The position numbers were made by a program, and so were the translations under genes. The notes under the pieces are model-generated. The model had not been told where the DNA came from, did not search any database, and worked only from the letters and a program-made list of their open reading frames with translations. This document shows positions 34,005 through 41,966 of a DNA stretch of 64,000 nt, in pieces (the first letter of the stretch is position 1; each line of letters begins with the position of its first letter). The stretch comes from Bacillota bacterium (GTDB lineage: Bacteria; Bacillota; Sulfobacillia; JAJYWN01), in the NCBI GenBank assembly GCA_021791495.1, contig JAJYWN010000075.1, positions 81,702 through 145,701 of the forward strand, read 5' to 3'.

Positions 34005-34649
34005 CTACTGTAACGTGGCGATACCTTTGACCACGAAAAGAACCCCGAACCCCGCCAGCGCTACCCCGGCAACCAGGTTCACCGCCCGCAAAATCCAGGG
34101 GCGTTCTCCAGTCAGCGCCTTCATGCTCCCTGTCGCCACGGCCAAGACCGCGAACCAACCGGCGCTGCCCGAACCCACCGAGATCAGGGCCAGTGTCGCT
34201 TCCCATGGGTTCAGGCCCCGGAGGTAAGCCGAGGCAAAGGCACCACCGAGCCCAAGCCAGGAAACGATGGTGGCAGGGTTCAGCAACGTGATGCCCACTC
34301 CGGTCAGGTATGAACCACGCGCCAACCCTTGGCGCGCCGGTGGCGGCAGGCCGCCCTCCCATGCCCGTCTCAATGCCCCGCGGGCCATTCGGCCCATCAG
34401 ATAGGCTCCTGCCAGGTAGAAAGCAGGGACGAGCCAGGGCAGCCGTAGGAGAAGGGGGACCACTCCCAGGTAGACCAAGGTCAAGTAAAGGAAGTCCACT
34501 GTGGCCGCTCCGAGGCCCAGCAGGAAAGCGCTGGCAGTCCCGCGCTCCAAACCTTCGCGAATAGTGGCGGCGCCCACCGGACCAAGGGGGATGGCCACCG
34601 TGAGGCCCAGGCCGAAACCGGCTGTGAAGACGTTGGCGACGCTACTCAT
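34005..34649 (-). CDS. LysE/RhtB family amino-acid exporter
   Basis: 214 residues with about six membrane helices. The family signature is present: FGLGLTVAIPLGPVGAATIREGLERG at the N-terminus, GLGAATVDFLYL, and the central VGITLLNPATIVSWLGLGGAF. LysE proteins export basic or neutral amino acids from the cytoplasm. Its ATG lies within the last codons of the upstream Lrp-type regulator gene (8-bp overlap), so expression is coupled to that regulator and is probably controlled by it in response to an amino acid. Confidence 0.88.
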   Translation of the reverse strand: MSSVANVFTAGFGLGLTVAIPLGPVGAATIREGLERGTASAFLLGLGAATVDFLYLTLVYLGVVPLLLRLPWLVPAFYLAGAYLMGRMARGALRRAWEGGLPPPARQGLARGSYLTGVGITLLNPATIVSWLGLGGAFASAYLRGLNPWEATLALISVGSGSAGWFAVLAVATGSMKALTGERPWILRAVNLVAGVALAGFGVLFVVKGIATLQ

Positions 34650-35106
34650 GACAGGAAAGAGCGGGGACCGGTGTTTCCTTGGCCGTGGAAAGCACTACGG
34701 TGGTGCGCGTGCGAACCACACCCGGCATCCCCTTGAGCCTTTCAGTGATCAGACGTTCCAGAGCTGAGGTGCCCGAGGTGCGGACTTTCAGCAGGTAAGA
34801 GTCATCTCCTGCCACGTGGTGGCATTCCAGGATCTCATCCATGCTCTGAACAGCGTCCAGAAAAGGGCGGCACTGGTCGGGCCGTTCCACGGTCACACCG
34901 ATGAATGCCGTCAGACCGGCTCCCACCTTCTCCGGCGAGATCAAAGGTACGAATCCCAGTAAGACGCCTTTCTCCCGCAGTCTCTCCATCCGATCCGAGA
35001 TTGTCTGGCGGGACAGGCCCAATCGGGAGGCCAGCTCAGCTTGGCTGGCCCGGCCATTTTCCACAAGGATATGGAGGATAAACATATCGGTCGAGTCCAA
35101 CTTCAA
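34642..35106 (-). CDS. Lrp/AsnC family transcriptional regulator
   Basis: 154 residues from TTG 35106. An N-terminal winged helix (LDSTDMFILHILVENGRASQAELASRLGLSRQTISDRMERL) is followed by a C-terminal RAM effector domain (GAGLTAFIGVTVERP, ECHHVAGDDSYLLKVRTSGTSALERLI). Lrp-type proteins sense amino acids as oligomers. It is cotranscribed with the LysE exporter, an arrangement seen for LysG/Lrp-controlled exporters, and its promoter carries an inverted repeat over the -10 element. Confidence 0.92.
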   Translation of the reverse strand: MKLDSTDMFILHILVENGRASQAELASRLGLSRQTISDRMERLREKGVLLGFVPLISPEKVGAGLTAFIGVTVERPDQCRPFLDAVQSMDEILECHHVAGDDSYLLKVRTSGTSALERLITERLKGMPGVVRTRTTVVLSTAKETPVPALSCHE

Positions 35107-35139
35107 ACGCCTACCTTCTGCTAAGCGAATCGCGATTTC

Positions 35140-35168
35140 ACCTTACACAAGGTAAGCAGATCTGTCAA
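35140..35168 (-). promoter_or_regulatory. Promoter and inverted repeat upstream of the lrp-lysE pair
   Basis: TTGACA (35163-35168) and TAAGGT (35140-35145) are spaced by 17 bp on the minus strand. The inverted repeat CTTAC-ACAAG-GTAAG (35142-35156) overlaps the -10, a sensible place for autorepression by the Lrp-type product. The same TTGACA-17-TAAGGT arrangement occurs at 63678-63706. Confidence 0.5.
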
Positions 35169-35248
35169 TATACCCCGCAAATGTCTGGCTCACAATTGGG
35201 TGGCAAGGAAGCCCGCCGTGTGGCGGGCTCCAGGGGCGGCGGCATCCG

Positions 35249-35497
35249 CTATTTGCTTGGGTCCGGCCCTTTGGCCAGGGCCGCCTCGTATTCAGCTTTG
35301 TCGAAGCCCACGAGGACATGGCTTCCGATCCGCGTGATCGGCACCATCATCGCCGGGGTAAGCTGCCGGACCTCCCGCAAGTACTTTCTGCTGGTGAGGA
35401 TGTTACGCTCTTCCCACTTGAGTCCTTTCGACGAAAGGAAGCGCCTGGCCAGCGCGCAGCGGGGTCAGAGCGGAACGATGTACATGATAACTTCCAT
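35249..35497 (-). CDS. Candidate selenocysteine-containing glutaredoxin-like protein (in-frame TGA)
   Basis: 82 residues if TGA at 35465-35467 is read as selenocysteine (position 11). The frame starts at ATG 35497, 8 nt after AAGGGAG, reads MEVIMYIVPL-U-PRC, and stops at TAG 35249. U11-P-R-C14 occupies the place of the glutaredoxin CxxC redox site at the end of strand 1. Downstream, ARRFLSSKGLKWEERNIL, MMVPITRIGSHVLVGFD (cis-Pro in the VP turn, then the GF/D motif) and a final helix EYEAAL complete the fold. The 72 codons after the TGA are open and family-like. A hairpin with a GUC loop 33 nt after the TGA fits a bacterial SECIS element. It lies 24 bp after the CDP-alcohol phosphatidyltransferase gene as the last gene of the acyl-CoA dehydrogenase/etf operon. 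The alternative is a recent nonsense mutation. Confidence 0.8.
35423..35439 (-). promoter_or_regulatory. Candidate bacterial SECIS hairpin
   Basis: On the minus strand TCCTTTC pairs with GAAAGGA (7 bp), leaving the apical loop GUC. The loop starts 33 nt after the in-frame TGA, with G as its first base, which fits the published bSECIS model (loop 16-37 nt from UGA, G in the first two loop positions). A second, weaker stem (GCGCT/GGCGC, 35441-35455) lies nearer the TGA. Confidence 0.6.
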
Positions 35498-35521
35498 CCG
35501 GTGTAGCTCCCTTCACCGAAA

Positions 35522-36214
35522 TCACTGGTGCCCCGACAGCCTGCCCGCCCGGTCCCACGGGTTACCGTTCCCGAGAGTGGTCGCGTTTCCCTTGCTTGTG
35601 CTTGCAAAGAATCTGGCATGCCAGAACGACGGCACGTCGGCGTCCCACCGGTACAGGGTCAAGGCAACGGCCAGTTGCTCCAAATGCGCCAAGGTGGCCA
35701 ACGCGACCGCCGCATACATAAGCCACAGGACTACGCCGACAGCTTCCCCGACCCAAAGCAGGGCCACGAACACGACGCCGACCAACGCCCCGGCGGCCTT
35801 GGCCAGCCAAGTGTGAAAAGACCCGCCACGGCGGAACCGCGCCCGGCAGACGATTTGAGTTATGACGTAGAGGCCGATGGTTGGAAGAAGAAGCGCGAAG
35901 TACCGGCGCATTACGGCAGGCAGGAGGAACGCCAGGCCGACCGGAGCGACCAGAAAGAGCGCCGTGTCGGCCAAGCTGTCCAAGCGGGCTCCAAGGTCCG
36001 ATGTTAGGCCAAGACGCCTTGCAAGGAAGCCGTCCAGGGCATCAGTGCCGAGGGCAACCAGCAGAAGCTGAAGGAAGCTCTCCCGATGGCCAGAAAGCGC
36101 AAGGACCGCAAGGAATGGGACCAAGGTCAGTCGCAGCAGGGAAAGGCCATTGGGTAACGCCGCCACGATCTGTCGCCGATCTGCGCCATTTCCGCCGGCC
36201 GGGGCCGGACTCAC
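35522..36214 (-). CDS. CDP-alcohol phosphatidyltransferase family protein
   Basis: 230 residues from GTG 36214. The family catalytic motif D-G-x2-A-R-x8-G-x3-D-x3-D is complete in DGFLARRLGLTSDLGARLDSLAD. About six membrane helices surround it, starting with LPNGLSLLRLTLVPFLAVLAL. Such enzymes transfer a phosphatidyl group from CDP-diacylglycerol to glycerol phosphate, inositol phosphate or a similar alcohol in the cytoplasmic membrane; the acceptor is not evident. It starts 3 bp after etfA and is followed by the candidate selenoprotein gene, so it is embedded in the etf operon, an odd partner for electron-transfer genes. Confidence 0.85.
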   Translation of the reverse strand: MSPAPAGGNGADRRQIVAALPNGLSLLRLTLVPFLAVLALSGHRESFLQLLLVALGTDALDGFLARRLGLTSDLGARLDSLADTALFLVAPVGLAFLLPAVMRRYFALLLPTIGLYVITQIVCRARFRRGGSFHTWLAKAAGALVGVVFVALLWVGEAVGVVLWLMYAAVALATLAHLEQLAVALTLYRWDADVPSFWHARFFASTSKGNATTLGNGNPWDRAGRLSGHQ

Positions 36215-36217
36215 CGA

Positions 36218-37297
36218 TCAGGACGCCGCCCGGCCAGCCTTCAGTTCCGCAATCATGGCCGGGACGATCTCGAACAGGTCCCCCACCAGGCCGTAGGTGG
36301 CCACGTCGAAGATGGGGGCTGAAGCATCTTTGTTAATAGCGACGATGACGTCGGACCCGCGCATGCCGGCCAGGTGCTGGATGGCGCCGGAGATGCCCAC
36401 GGCGATGTAGAGCTTCGGGCGAACGGTGCGTCCGGTCTGACCGACCTGGTGTGGATAGGGGATCCATCCGGCATCCACAGCGGCGCGGGAAGCCCCGACG
36501 GCTCCACCTAGTACTTCCGCTAGTTCGCGGATCAGGGCGAAGTTCTTCGGGTCGCCCAGGCCGCGCCCTCCCGAGACGATGATCTCGGCCTCGTCCAGCG
36601 CCGGCCCTTGGGAGAGCTCGCGGACGACCTCCTTGACCTTGGCCCGCGTCGAGAAGTCCAGGCCACCAAGGTTGATCTTGACGACTTCGCCCTTCCGGGC
36701 GGCGTCACGCACCAGGGGCACCATGACGCGCGGGCGCACCGTGGCCATCTGGGGGCGCCGGTCGGACGAAACGATGGTGGCCATGACGTTACCACCGAAG
36801 GCGGGACGGGTTTGGAGCAGGCTCCCGTTCTCAGGATCGATGCCAAGTTCGGTGCAGTCGGCAGTGAGGCCAACGCGCAGGCGCGCGGCGACGCGCGGCG
36901 CCAGGGCGCGGCCGATGAGGGTGGCCCCGGCCAGTAGGACGGCCGGCCGTTCGGTCCGGCACAGGTGGGTCAGAACGGCGGCATAGGGTTCGTCCTGAAA
37001 AACGGCCAATTCAGGGTGGGCGCAGACGTACACAAGGTCGGCGCCGTGGGCGATGCCTTCGGCGGCCAGCGGTTCGATGTCGGCGGACGTACCGATGAGG
37101 ACCAGCGCCAGCTTCTGCCCCGCATTCACCGCATTGGCCACATCCACCAGCCGCCGCCCCTCGCCCAGGAGTTCCAGGACCGAAAGGGCCAGGCGCCCGT
37201 TCTCTTGTTCCCCGAAGACCCAAATGTTTTTGTTGGTTGCAATAACAGCGCTTGTCGCGTTCGTTGCGCTAGCGGAGTTGGCCGAGTCGGCGCTCAT
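36218..37297 (-). CDS. etfA: Electron transfer flavoprotein alpha subunit
   Basis: 359 residues from ATG 37297 (GGGAGG, 7-nt spacing). The N-terminal domain ([22 protein letters not shown]) is followed by the FAD-binding C-terminal domain with [45 protein letters not shown] core and the signature [19 protein letters not shown]. With EtfB it forms a heterodimer taking electrons from the acyl-CoA dehydrogenase encoded at the head of the operon. A Ser/Ala/Asn-rich tract ([16 protein letters not shown]) precedes the first strand. Gap of 58 bp from etfB. Whether the pair is of the bifurcating type cannot be decided from the motifs I can see. Confidence 0.93.
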   Translation of the reverse strand: MSADSANSASATNATSAVIATNKNIWVFGEQENGRLALSVLELLGEGRRLVDVANAVNAGQKLALVLIGTSADIEPLAAEGIAHGADLVYVCAHPELAVFQDEPYAAVLTHLCRTERPAVLLAGATLIGRALAPRVAARLRVGLTADCTELGIDPENGSLLQTRPAFGGNVMATIVSSDRRPQMATVRPRVMVPLVRDAARKGEVVKINLGGLDFSTRAKVKEVVRELSQGPALDEAEIIVSGGRGLGDPKNFALIRELAEVLGGAVGASRAAVDAGWIPYPHQVGQTGRTVRPKLYIAVGISGAIQHLAGMRGSDVIVAINKDASAPIFDVATYGLVGDLFEIVPAMIAELKAGRAAS

Positions 37298-37355
37298 CGC
37301 GCAGCCTCCCAAGGTTACGTCAGAGACGGAATTGGCAAACCGGAAATCGAATGAG

Positions 37356-38177
37356 CTAGATGCTGAAGCCGGAATCGCGCAGCCGCTGTACCAGAGTCTT
37401 GGCCTGTTCGGCCGCCCCGCCCTCCAGCGTTTCCCCGCGGGCCCGCTTCTCCGGCGAGAAAATGCGCTTCACCCGTGTGGCCGAACCGGACAGACCGCAC
37501 AAGGTGGTGTCCGCGGCGATATCGGCGGCGGTCCAGGTGGGTAGGTTGTAGGTCTTCGATTTCATCATGCCGCGCAGCGAAGGGAGGCGGGGCTTGTTAA
37601 TGTCTTTAACCACGCTCAACACCGCCGGCAGACCCACTTCCACCACTTGATAGCCGTCTTCCAGCATCCGCCGCAGACGGAGATTCGGGCCGGTCCCGTT
37701 CTGAGAAAGGCTCTCGATCTTCGAGACGCAGGTGATGGACGGCATGCCGAGTTGCTCGGCGACTCCCGGGCCCACCTGGGCGGTGTCACCATCGATGGCC
37801 TGCCGCCCGGCCAGGATCAGGTCGACTCCGGCCCCCGCATTCTGGCCGATCTTCTTCACCGCTGTGGCCAGAGCGTAACTGGTCGCAAGGGTATCCGACC
37901 CCGCGAAGGCGCGGTCGGAAATAAGGACGGCGTCATCGGCGCCCATGGAGATACCTTCGCGTAGCGCCGCTCCCGCCTGCGACGGGCCCATCGAAAGAAG
38001 GGTCACCTTGCCGCCGTAGGCGTCGCGTAGCGCCAGCCCGGCCTCGATGGCGAAAACATCGAAAGGGTTGACGATGCTGGGCACGCCTTCGCGGATAAGG
38101 GTCCCGCGCACGGGGTCCATCCGGACTTCAGAAGTGTCCGGGACTTGCTTCACCAAGACAACAATGTTTAGACTCAA
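37356..38177 (-). CDS. etfB: Electron transfer flavoprotein beta subunit
   Basis: 273 residues from TTG 38177, whose TTGA overlaps the stop of the acyl-CoA dehydrogenase gene. It has the beta-subunit features NIVVLVKQVPDTSEVRMDP, NPFDVFAIEAGLALRD, SMGADDAVLISDRAFAGSDTLATSYALA, and the nucleotide-binding AGRQAIDGDTAQVGPGVAEQLG. The C-terminal arm wraps the alpha subunit in known structures. The protein passes electrons between short-chain acyl-CoA dehydrogenation and a quinone reductase or ferredoxin/NAD couple. Confidence 0.93.
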   Translation of the reverse strand: MSLNIVVLVKQVPDTSEVRMDPVRGTLIREGVPSIVNPFDVFAIEAGLALRDAYGGKVTLLSMGPSQAGAALREGISMGADDAVLISDRAFAGSDTLATSYALATAVKKIGQNAGAGVDLILAGRQAIDGDTAQVGPGVAEQLGMPSITCVSKIESLSQNGTGPNLRLRRMLEDGYQVVEVGLPAVLSVVKDINKPRLPSLRGMMKSKTYNLPTWTAADIAADTTLCGLSGSATRVKRIFSPEKRARGETLEGGAAEQAKTLVQRLRDSGFSI

Positions 38178-39328
38178 GCCCGTCGGGCCTCCTTCGCCAG
38201 CGCTGCCGCGATGGAGTTCCGCTGGATCTGGTTCGTGCCCTCGTAAATCTGGGTGATCTTGGCGTCGCGCATGTACTTCTCCAGTGGGAAGTCACGCATG
38301 TACCCGTAGCCGCCCGCCACCTGCACGGCGTCGGTGGTGACCCGCATGGCCACGTCCGAAGCGAACAGCTTGGCCATGGAAGCTTCTTTCCCGTACTCCT
38401 TGGCGCCGGAGTCGATGGTCCGGGCCGTGGCGTAGACCAGGAGGCGGGCCGCCTCAATCTGCGTGGCCATGTCCGCCAGCATGTGGCCGATGGCCTGGAA
38501 GTTGATGATGGCCTGCCCGAACTGCTGGCGCTCGGCGGAGTACTTCAGGGCGTGGTCGAAGGCGCCCTGGGCGATTCCCAGTGCCTGCGCCCCCACGCCG
38601 GGGCGGGTCATATCCAGTGTCTTCAACGCGGCGATGAACCCCATACCCTCGCGCCCGATGACGTTCTCCTTCGGCACGCGGCAGTCTTGGAAGACCAGTT
38701 CGCGCGTGGCGGAGGAACGGATGCCCATCTTCTTCTCTTTCTTCCCGTAGGTGAAACCGGGCGTCCCGGCTTCGACGATAAAGGCCGTGGCGCCGCGCAC
38801 GCCGCGGGAAGGGTCGGTCAAGGCGACAACGGTGTACAGGTCGGCTTCGCCGCCGTTGGTGATCCACTGCTTGGTGCCGTTCAGGACGTAGTAGTCGCCG
38901 TCTTTCTTGGCGGTGGTCCGCATGTTCCCGGCGTCGCTGCCGGCGTCTGCCTCCGTAAGCGCGAAGGCGCCGATCTTCTCGCCGCGCGCTAGGAGGGGCA
39001 GGTACTTCTGCTTCTGTTCTTCGCTGCCCATAAGGAGAATGGGCGTGCCGCCCAGGCCCGTGGCCGCATAGCTCACCGCCACACCGCCGCAGGCACGGGC
39101 CAGTTGCTCGGTGACCAGGCAGTTCGCAAAGACGCCGCCGCCCAGCCCACCGTACTCAATCGGGTAGAACACGGCAAACAGGTCCATCTGCGCGAGTTGT
39201 TTGAGGATTTCGCGGGGAAACTCCTCTTTTTCGTCCAGTTCGGCCGCGACCGGAGCGACCAATTCCTGCGCTGCCTTGCGGGCCAAGTCTTGGATCATCT
39301 TCTGTTCTTCAGTGAGAAAGTAGTTCAA
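38174..39328 (-). CDS. Short-chain acyl-CoA dehydrogenase (butyryl-CoA type)
   Basis: 384 residues from TTG 39328 (GGAGG, 7-nt spacing), giving the usual NYFLTEEQKMIQDLARKAA start. Motifs: FALTEADAGSDAGNMRTTA and WITNGGEADLYTVVA around the flavin and substrate, DMTRPGVGAQALGIAQGAFDHA, and the catalytic base in IYEGTNQIQRNSIA. FAD-dependent oxidation of an acyl-CoA, or reduction of an enoyl-CoA, with EtfAB as partner. Thiolase and 3-hydroxyacyl-CoA dehydrogenase genes at 52-54 kb would supply neighbouring steps of the same pathway. The stop overlaps the start of etfB. A TATACT box at 39475-39480 (minus) may be its -10, but no good -35 is visible. Confidence 0.92.
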   Translation of the reverse strand: MNYFLTEEQKMIQDLARKAAQELVAPVAAELDEKEEFPREILKQLAQMDLFAVFYPIEYGGLGGGVFANCLVTEQLARACGGVAVSYAATGLGGTPILLMGSEEQKQKYLPLLARGEKIGAFALTEADAGSDAGNMRTTAKKDGDYYVLNGTKQWITNGGEADLYTVVALTDPSRGVRGATAFIVEAGTPGFTYGKKEKKMGIRSSATRELVFQDCRVPKENVIGREGMGFIAALKTLDMTRPGVGAQALGIAQGAFDHALKYSAERQQFGQAIINFQAIGHMLADMATQIEAARLLVYATARTIDSGAKEYGKEASMAKLFASDVAMRVTTDAVQVAGGYGYMRDFPLEKYMRDAKITQIYEGTNQIQRNSIAAALAKEARRA

Positions 39329-39611
39329 AGAATGCACCTCCAGCGCCACGGGAAACCGCTCCGGCGGCAAAACCCGCGCTAGAATACCTAATGCCTGTAA
39401 GGCATGAAGGGCAGATTCTACGCGTCCCTTACCATTCCTGCCAACATTATCGTCTGAAGCTAGTAGCAGGTAACAGTATACAGCATTTCCTGACGGCTCG
39501 CACCCCTTGGCTTTGCGCGCAGGCCGGCAGGCCGAGAAGCGCGGACAGTCTGTGCACCATGGGAAGTCCGGCGGGAGCGCAGGAGGGAAGGTTCCCCCGC
39601 CGTGAGGTTGG

Positions 39612-39633
39612 GTGCTATCATATATGATAGCAC
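39612..39633. promoter_or_regulatory. Perfect 22-bp palindrome in the acyl-CoA dehydrogenase/orphan-gene divergent region
   Basis: GTGCTATCATA followed directly by its reverse complement, with no spacer, 60 bp before the start of the orphan gene at 39694. TATGAT and TATCAT within it resemble -10 boxes on either strand. The perfect symmetry suggests a dimeric repressor operator. The rest of the 365-bp gap (39329-39693) has no gene I can support. Confidence 0.5.
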
Positions 39634-39693
39634 TCAGGTCCCTAGGGACAAGAAGGCCACCCGCAAAGGATGACCCGTGAAAGGAGATGTCAG

Positions 39694-40290
39694 ATGAAAG
39701 GATGGCCGGCGGTGCACTGGACCTCACCGGATGGAGACACGGGTACACGGCTATTCTCGTCAGTCGGAGAAGCCCAGCGTTGGAGCGGGGAACGGCTGTC
39801 CGAGCACCCTAACTGGGAATGGGTCCTGGCCGAGAGTTCCACAATCCCCGAGGCGACCATCTTCTCCATAGACTACGGCCGGGTGGGCAGCGATTTCCAC
39901 CGGGTGAGCGCCACTATCCTGCGGTTCTTCATCGAGCGCGCCGATACGTTCCGGGCCAGGGATTGGGGGCTGCGCCGCATCGAGCCGCTACGTCCGTTCG
40001 GGCACACCGAGGGACCTGACCCTTATGGCGTCGCCGAAGTCTCCGGGAAGGTCGCCCCTCAAGTCGTCCGTGAGTTGCTGGAGAAAGACTGGTTCGAGCT
40101 GTTCCTCTGGCGCGGCTCGGAGTGGGTGTTTGGGCTCGACGACGAGACCGATGTGGCCTTTTCCTTGTCCGAGGAAGACATGGTGGAATTGGAGTGCCTT
40201 GGGGTGGCCAGACACATGCTGCGACCCGAGATACTTGGTGGGCACGGTTACAGTTTCCGCGAGCAGCCGCGCCCCCTGACGGACCTCTAG
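39694..40290 (+). CDS. Uncharacterised protein
   Basis: 198 residues from ATG 39694 (AAGGAG, 9-nt spacing). Soluble and acidic, with many Trp and Glu residues (HPNWEWVLAESS, LLEKDWFELFLWRGSEWVFG, DDETDVAFSLSEEDMVEL). No signal peptide, membrane segment or recognised domain. A perfect 22-bp palindrome lies 60 bp upstream, so the gene is probably controlled by a dedicated repressor that is not in the window. The convergent neighbour is a CrtI-like oxidoreductase. I do not recognise the family. Confidence 0.6.
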   Translation: MKGWPAVHWTSPDGDTGTRLFSSVGEAQRWSGERLSEHPNWEWVLAESSTIPEATIFSIDYGRVGSDFHRVSATILRFFIERADTFRARDWGLRRIEPLRPFGHTEGPDPYGVAEVSGKVAPQVVRELLEKDWFELFLWRGSEWVFGLDDETDVAFSLSEEDMVELECLGVARHMLRPEILGGHGYSFREQPRPLTDL

Positions 40291-40346
40291 CGCATCTCTC
40301 GTGTCGCGGGATGGACTTCCAGCCGGTTCCGGTTCGGAGACACCGG

Positions 40347-41918
40347 TTACCGGTCGGGCCGAAAAGCCTTGCCCTCCCAGCGGCAGAGGATTTCCGCCGC
40401 ATGACTGCCCGACCAAAGGCACCCTGGGACGCTCCCCCCGGCCACGACCCACTGTCCGGCCATGCAGAAGTTCCGTAATCCTCGAACCGTCCGGTGGAGC
40501 GGAGTCATGATTGACCGTGGCGTGGGGAGCCAGCCTTCGAAGGATGCCCGGTGGTTCAAGGTGTACCGCCACAAGGTGTACGGCGTGGCGACATCCACCA
40601 TCTCCACCTGGGCAGCGATGCCTGGGTAGAGAGCCTCCAGTTTCTCCACGGCCAGCGCCGCCGCCCGCTCCTTCGCGGCGGCATACGCGTCAGGGTCGTG
40701 GGCGCGCAGGTCATTCCAGTAATCCCAATCGGTCTCGAACTCCACCTGCACCAGGGTCTTGCCGCGCGGGGCAAAGCCGGGCCCGTAGTTCAAGATTCGC
40801 ACGAAGAAACCGCCGGTAGGCCGGGTCTCCGCCTCGCGTGCGCCGGCTGCCGTCACGGATCTCCCGGCCCCCGGCAGCTCCAGCGGCTCGGAGAGCCGCA
40901 CCGTCTGGAAGACGGGCTCGCCGGGGAACTGCCGGTTAACCCCCAAACTAATCAGGACGAAGGGGCGGCACAGAGGCCAGGTCTCGTACCTCTGGCGCGT
41001 GCGCGCGTCGAGGTAGCGGCCCTCCAGCAGGCCGTAAAGCGTACTCCGTCCGTCCGCCGCCGAGATGACATAGTCGGCCCGGTACTCGGTGCCGTCGGCC
41101 AGCCGCACGCCCACGGCACGCCCGTTCTCCACGATGATCTTCGTAACCGTGGCGCGGTAAGTAGCCTGTCCTCCGAGGTCCCGGTACCGGCGTGCCAGAG
41201 CCTGCACCAGTTCCTGGCAGCCGCCGGCCAGGAGACCGATTTGGCCTTGGGGCATGAGGGCGAGGAGCATCGTGATGAACCACACCGGTACCTCAGGCAG
41301 GAAGAGGTTGGTGACGACCCAGCGTAACGTGAGGTCGGCCATATTCGCGGCGGCGTACTGGGCCACGGGCCTCGACCGCCAGCCGGTCAGGTAAGGCAGG
41401 AGCCCGCGCATTCGCCACATCTCCCGCAGCGAGTCCCAGGGGTTGGTCAACTCCGGCGGGCGGCCGAACCCGAAGTCCATGAGGCTGGCCCGGCTCATAG
41501 CCTTCGCGCCGGAGAACAGGCGGTCGATGGCTCTGGCGTCACCGGGCGACGAAGGCGACAAGGACTTGAGGGCGGCCGACATTTCCTCGAAGCCGCCGGC
41601 CATGGTCATTGTGTGGCCGGTGGCCTCATCCCAGAAGCGTCCGTAGGAGGGCATGTCCACCACCGAGATAGCGGGCGGGGCGATTCCCAGCCGCCGGTAC
41701 AGCTCGTAAGTGGACGAGCCGGGCCGGTACCCCATGAGAAAGTGGATGCCGCCGTCGATGTGATACCCTTGGCGCGCCCAATAGGAGGCCACGCCGCCCG
41801 GCACGGCGTGGTGCTCGAAGATGCGAGTTTGGAACCCATTCATCTGGCAGAAGCACCCGGCGGAGAGCCCGGCCAGACCGGCACCGATGATGATCACGGA
41901 TTTCGGGTTGTCCACCAT
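40347..41918 (-). CDS. CrtI/phytoene-desaturase-like FAD-dependent oxidoreductase
   Basis: 523 residues. An N-terminal Rossmann dinucleotide site (VIIIGAGLAGLSAGCFCQMNGF...IFEHHAVPGGVASYW) is followed by GGCQELVQALARRYRDLGGQATYRATVTKI and the C-terminal FAD motif (FCMAGQWVVAGGSVPGCLWSG) typical of the carotenoid desaturase/retinol saturase/amine oxidase superfamily. ATG 41918. A Gly/Ala-rich loop (GAGRSVTAAGAREAETRPTG) interrupts the substrate domain. No carotenoid genes are near, so the substrate is open; such proteins in anaerobes are often uncharacterised. The acetamidase gene lies 48 bp upstream on the same strand, so cotranscription is likely. Confidence 0.82.
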   Translation of the reverse strand: MVDNPKSVIIIGAGLAGLSAGCFCQMNGFQTRIFEHHAVPGGVASYWARQGYHIDGGIHFLMGYRPGSSTYELYRRLGIAPPAISVVDMPSYGRFWDEATGHTMTMAGGFEEMSAALKSLSPSSPGDARAIDRLFSGAKAMSRASLMDFGFGRPPELTNPWDSLREMWRMRGLLPYLTGWRSRPVAQYAAANMADLTLRWVVTNLFLPEVPVWFITMLLALMPQGQIGLLAGGCQELVQALARRYRDLGGQATYRATVTKIIVENGRAVGVRLADGTEYRADYVISAADGRSTLYGLLEGRYLDARTRQRYETWPLCRPFVLISLGVNRQFPGEPVFQTVRLSEPLELPGAGRSVTAAGAREAETRPTGGFFVRILNYGPGFAPRGKTLVQVEFETDWDYWNDLRAHDPDAYAAAKERAAALAVEKLEALYPGIAAQVEMVDVATPYTLWRYTLNHRASFEGWLPTPRSIMTPLHRTVRGLRNFCMAGQWVVAGGSVPGCLWSGSHAAEILCRWEGKAFRPDR

Positions 41919-41966
41919 TCACGCCCCCCCGGTGTTGAGGCCCGTTCACACAATCGGCGTCCGACG

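Noticed and set aside
39391..39748. N-terminal extension of the acyl-CoA dehydrogenase frame and a plus-strand ORF in the same gap
   Set aside because: The extension has no start with a ribosome binding site, crosses the 22-bp palindrome and enters the antisense of the next gene. TTG 39328 gives the normal family start.
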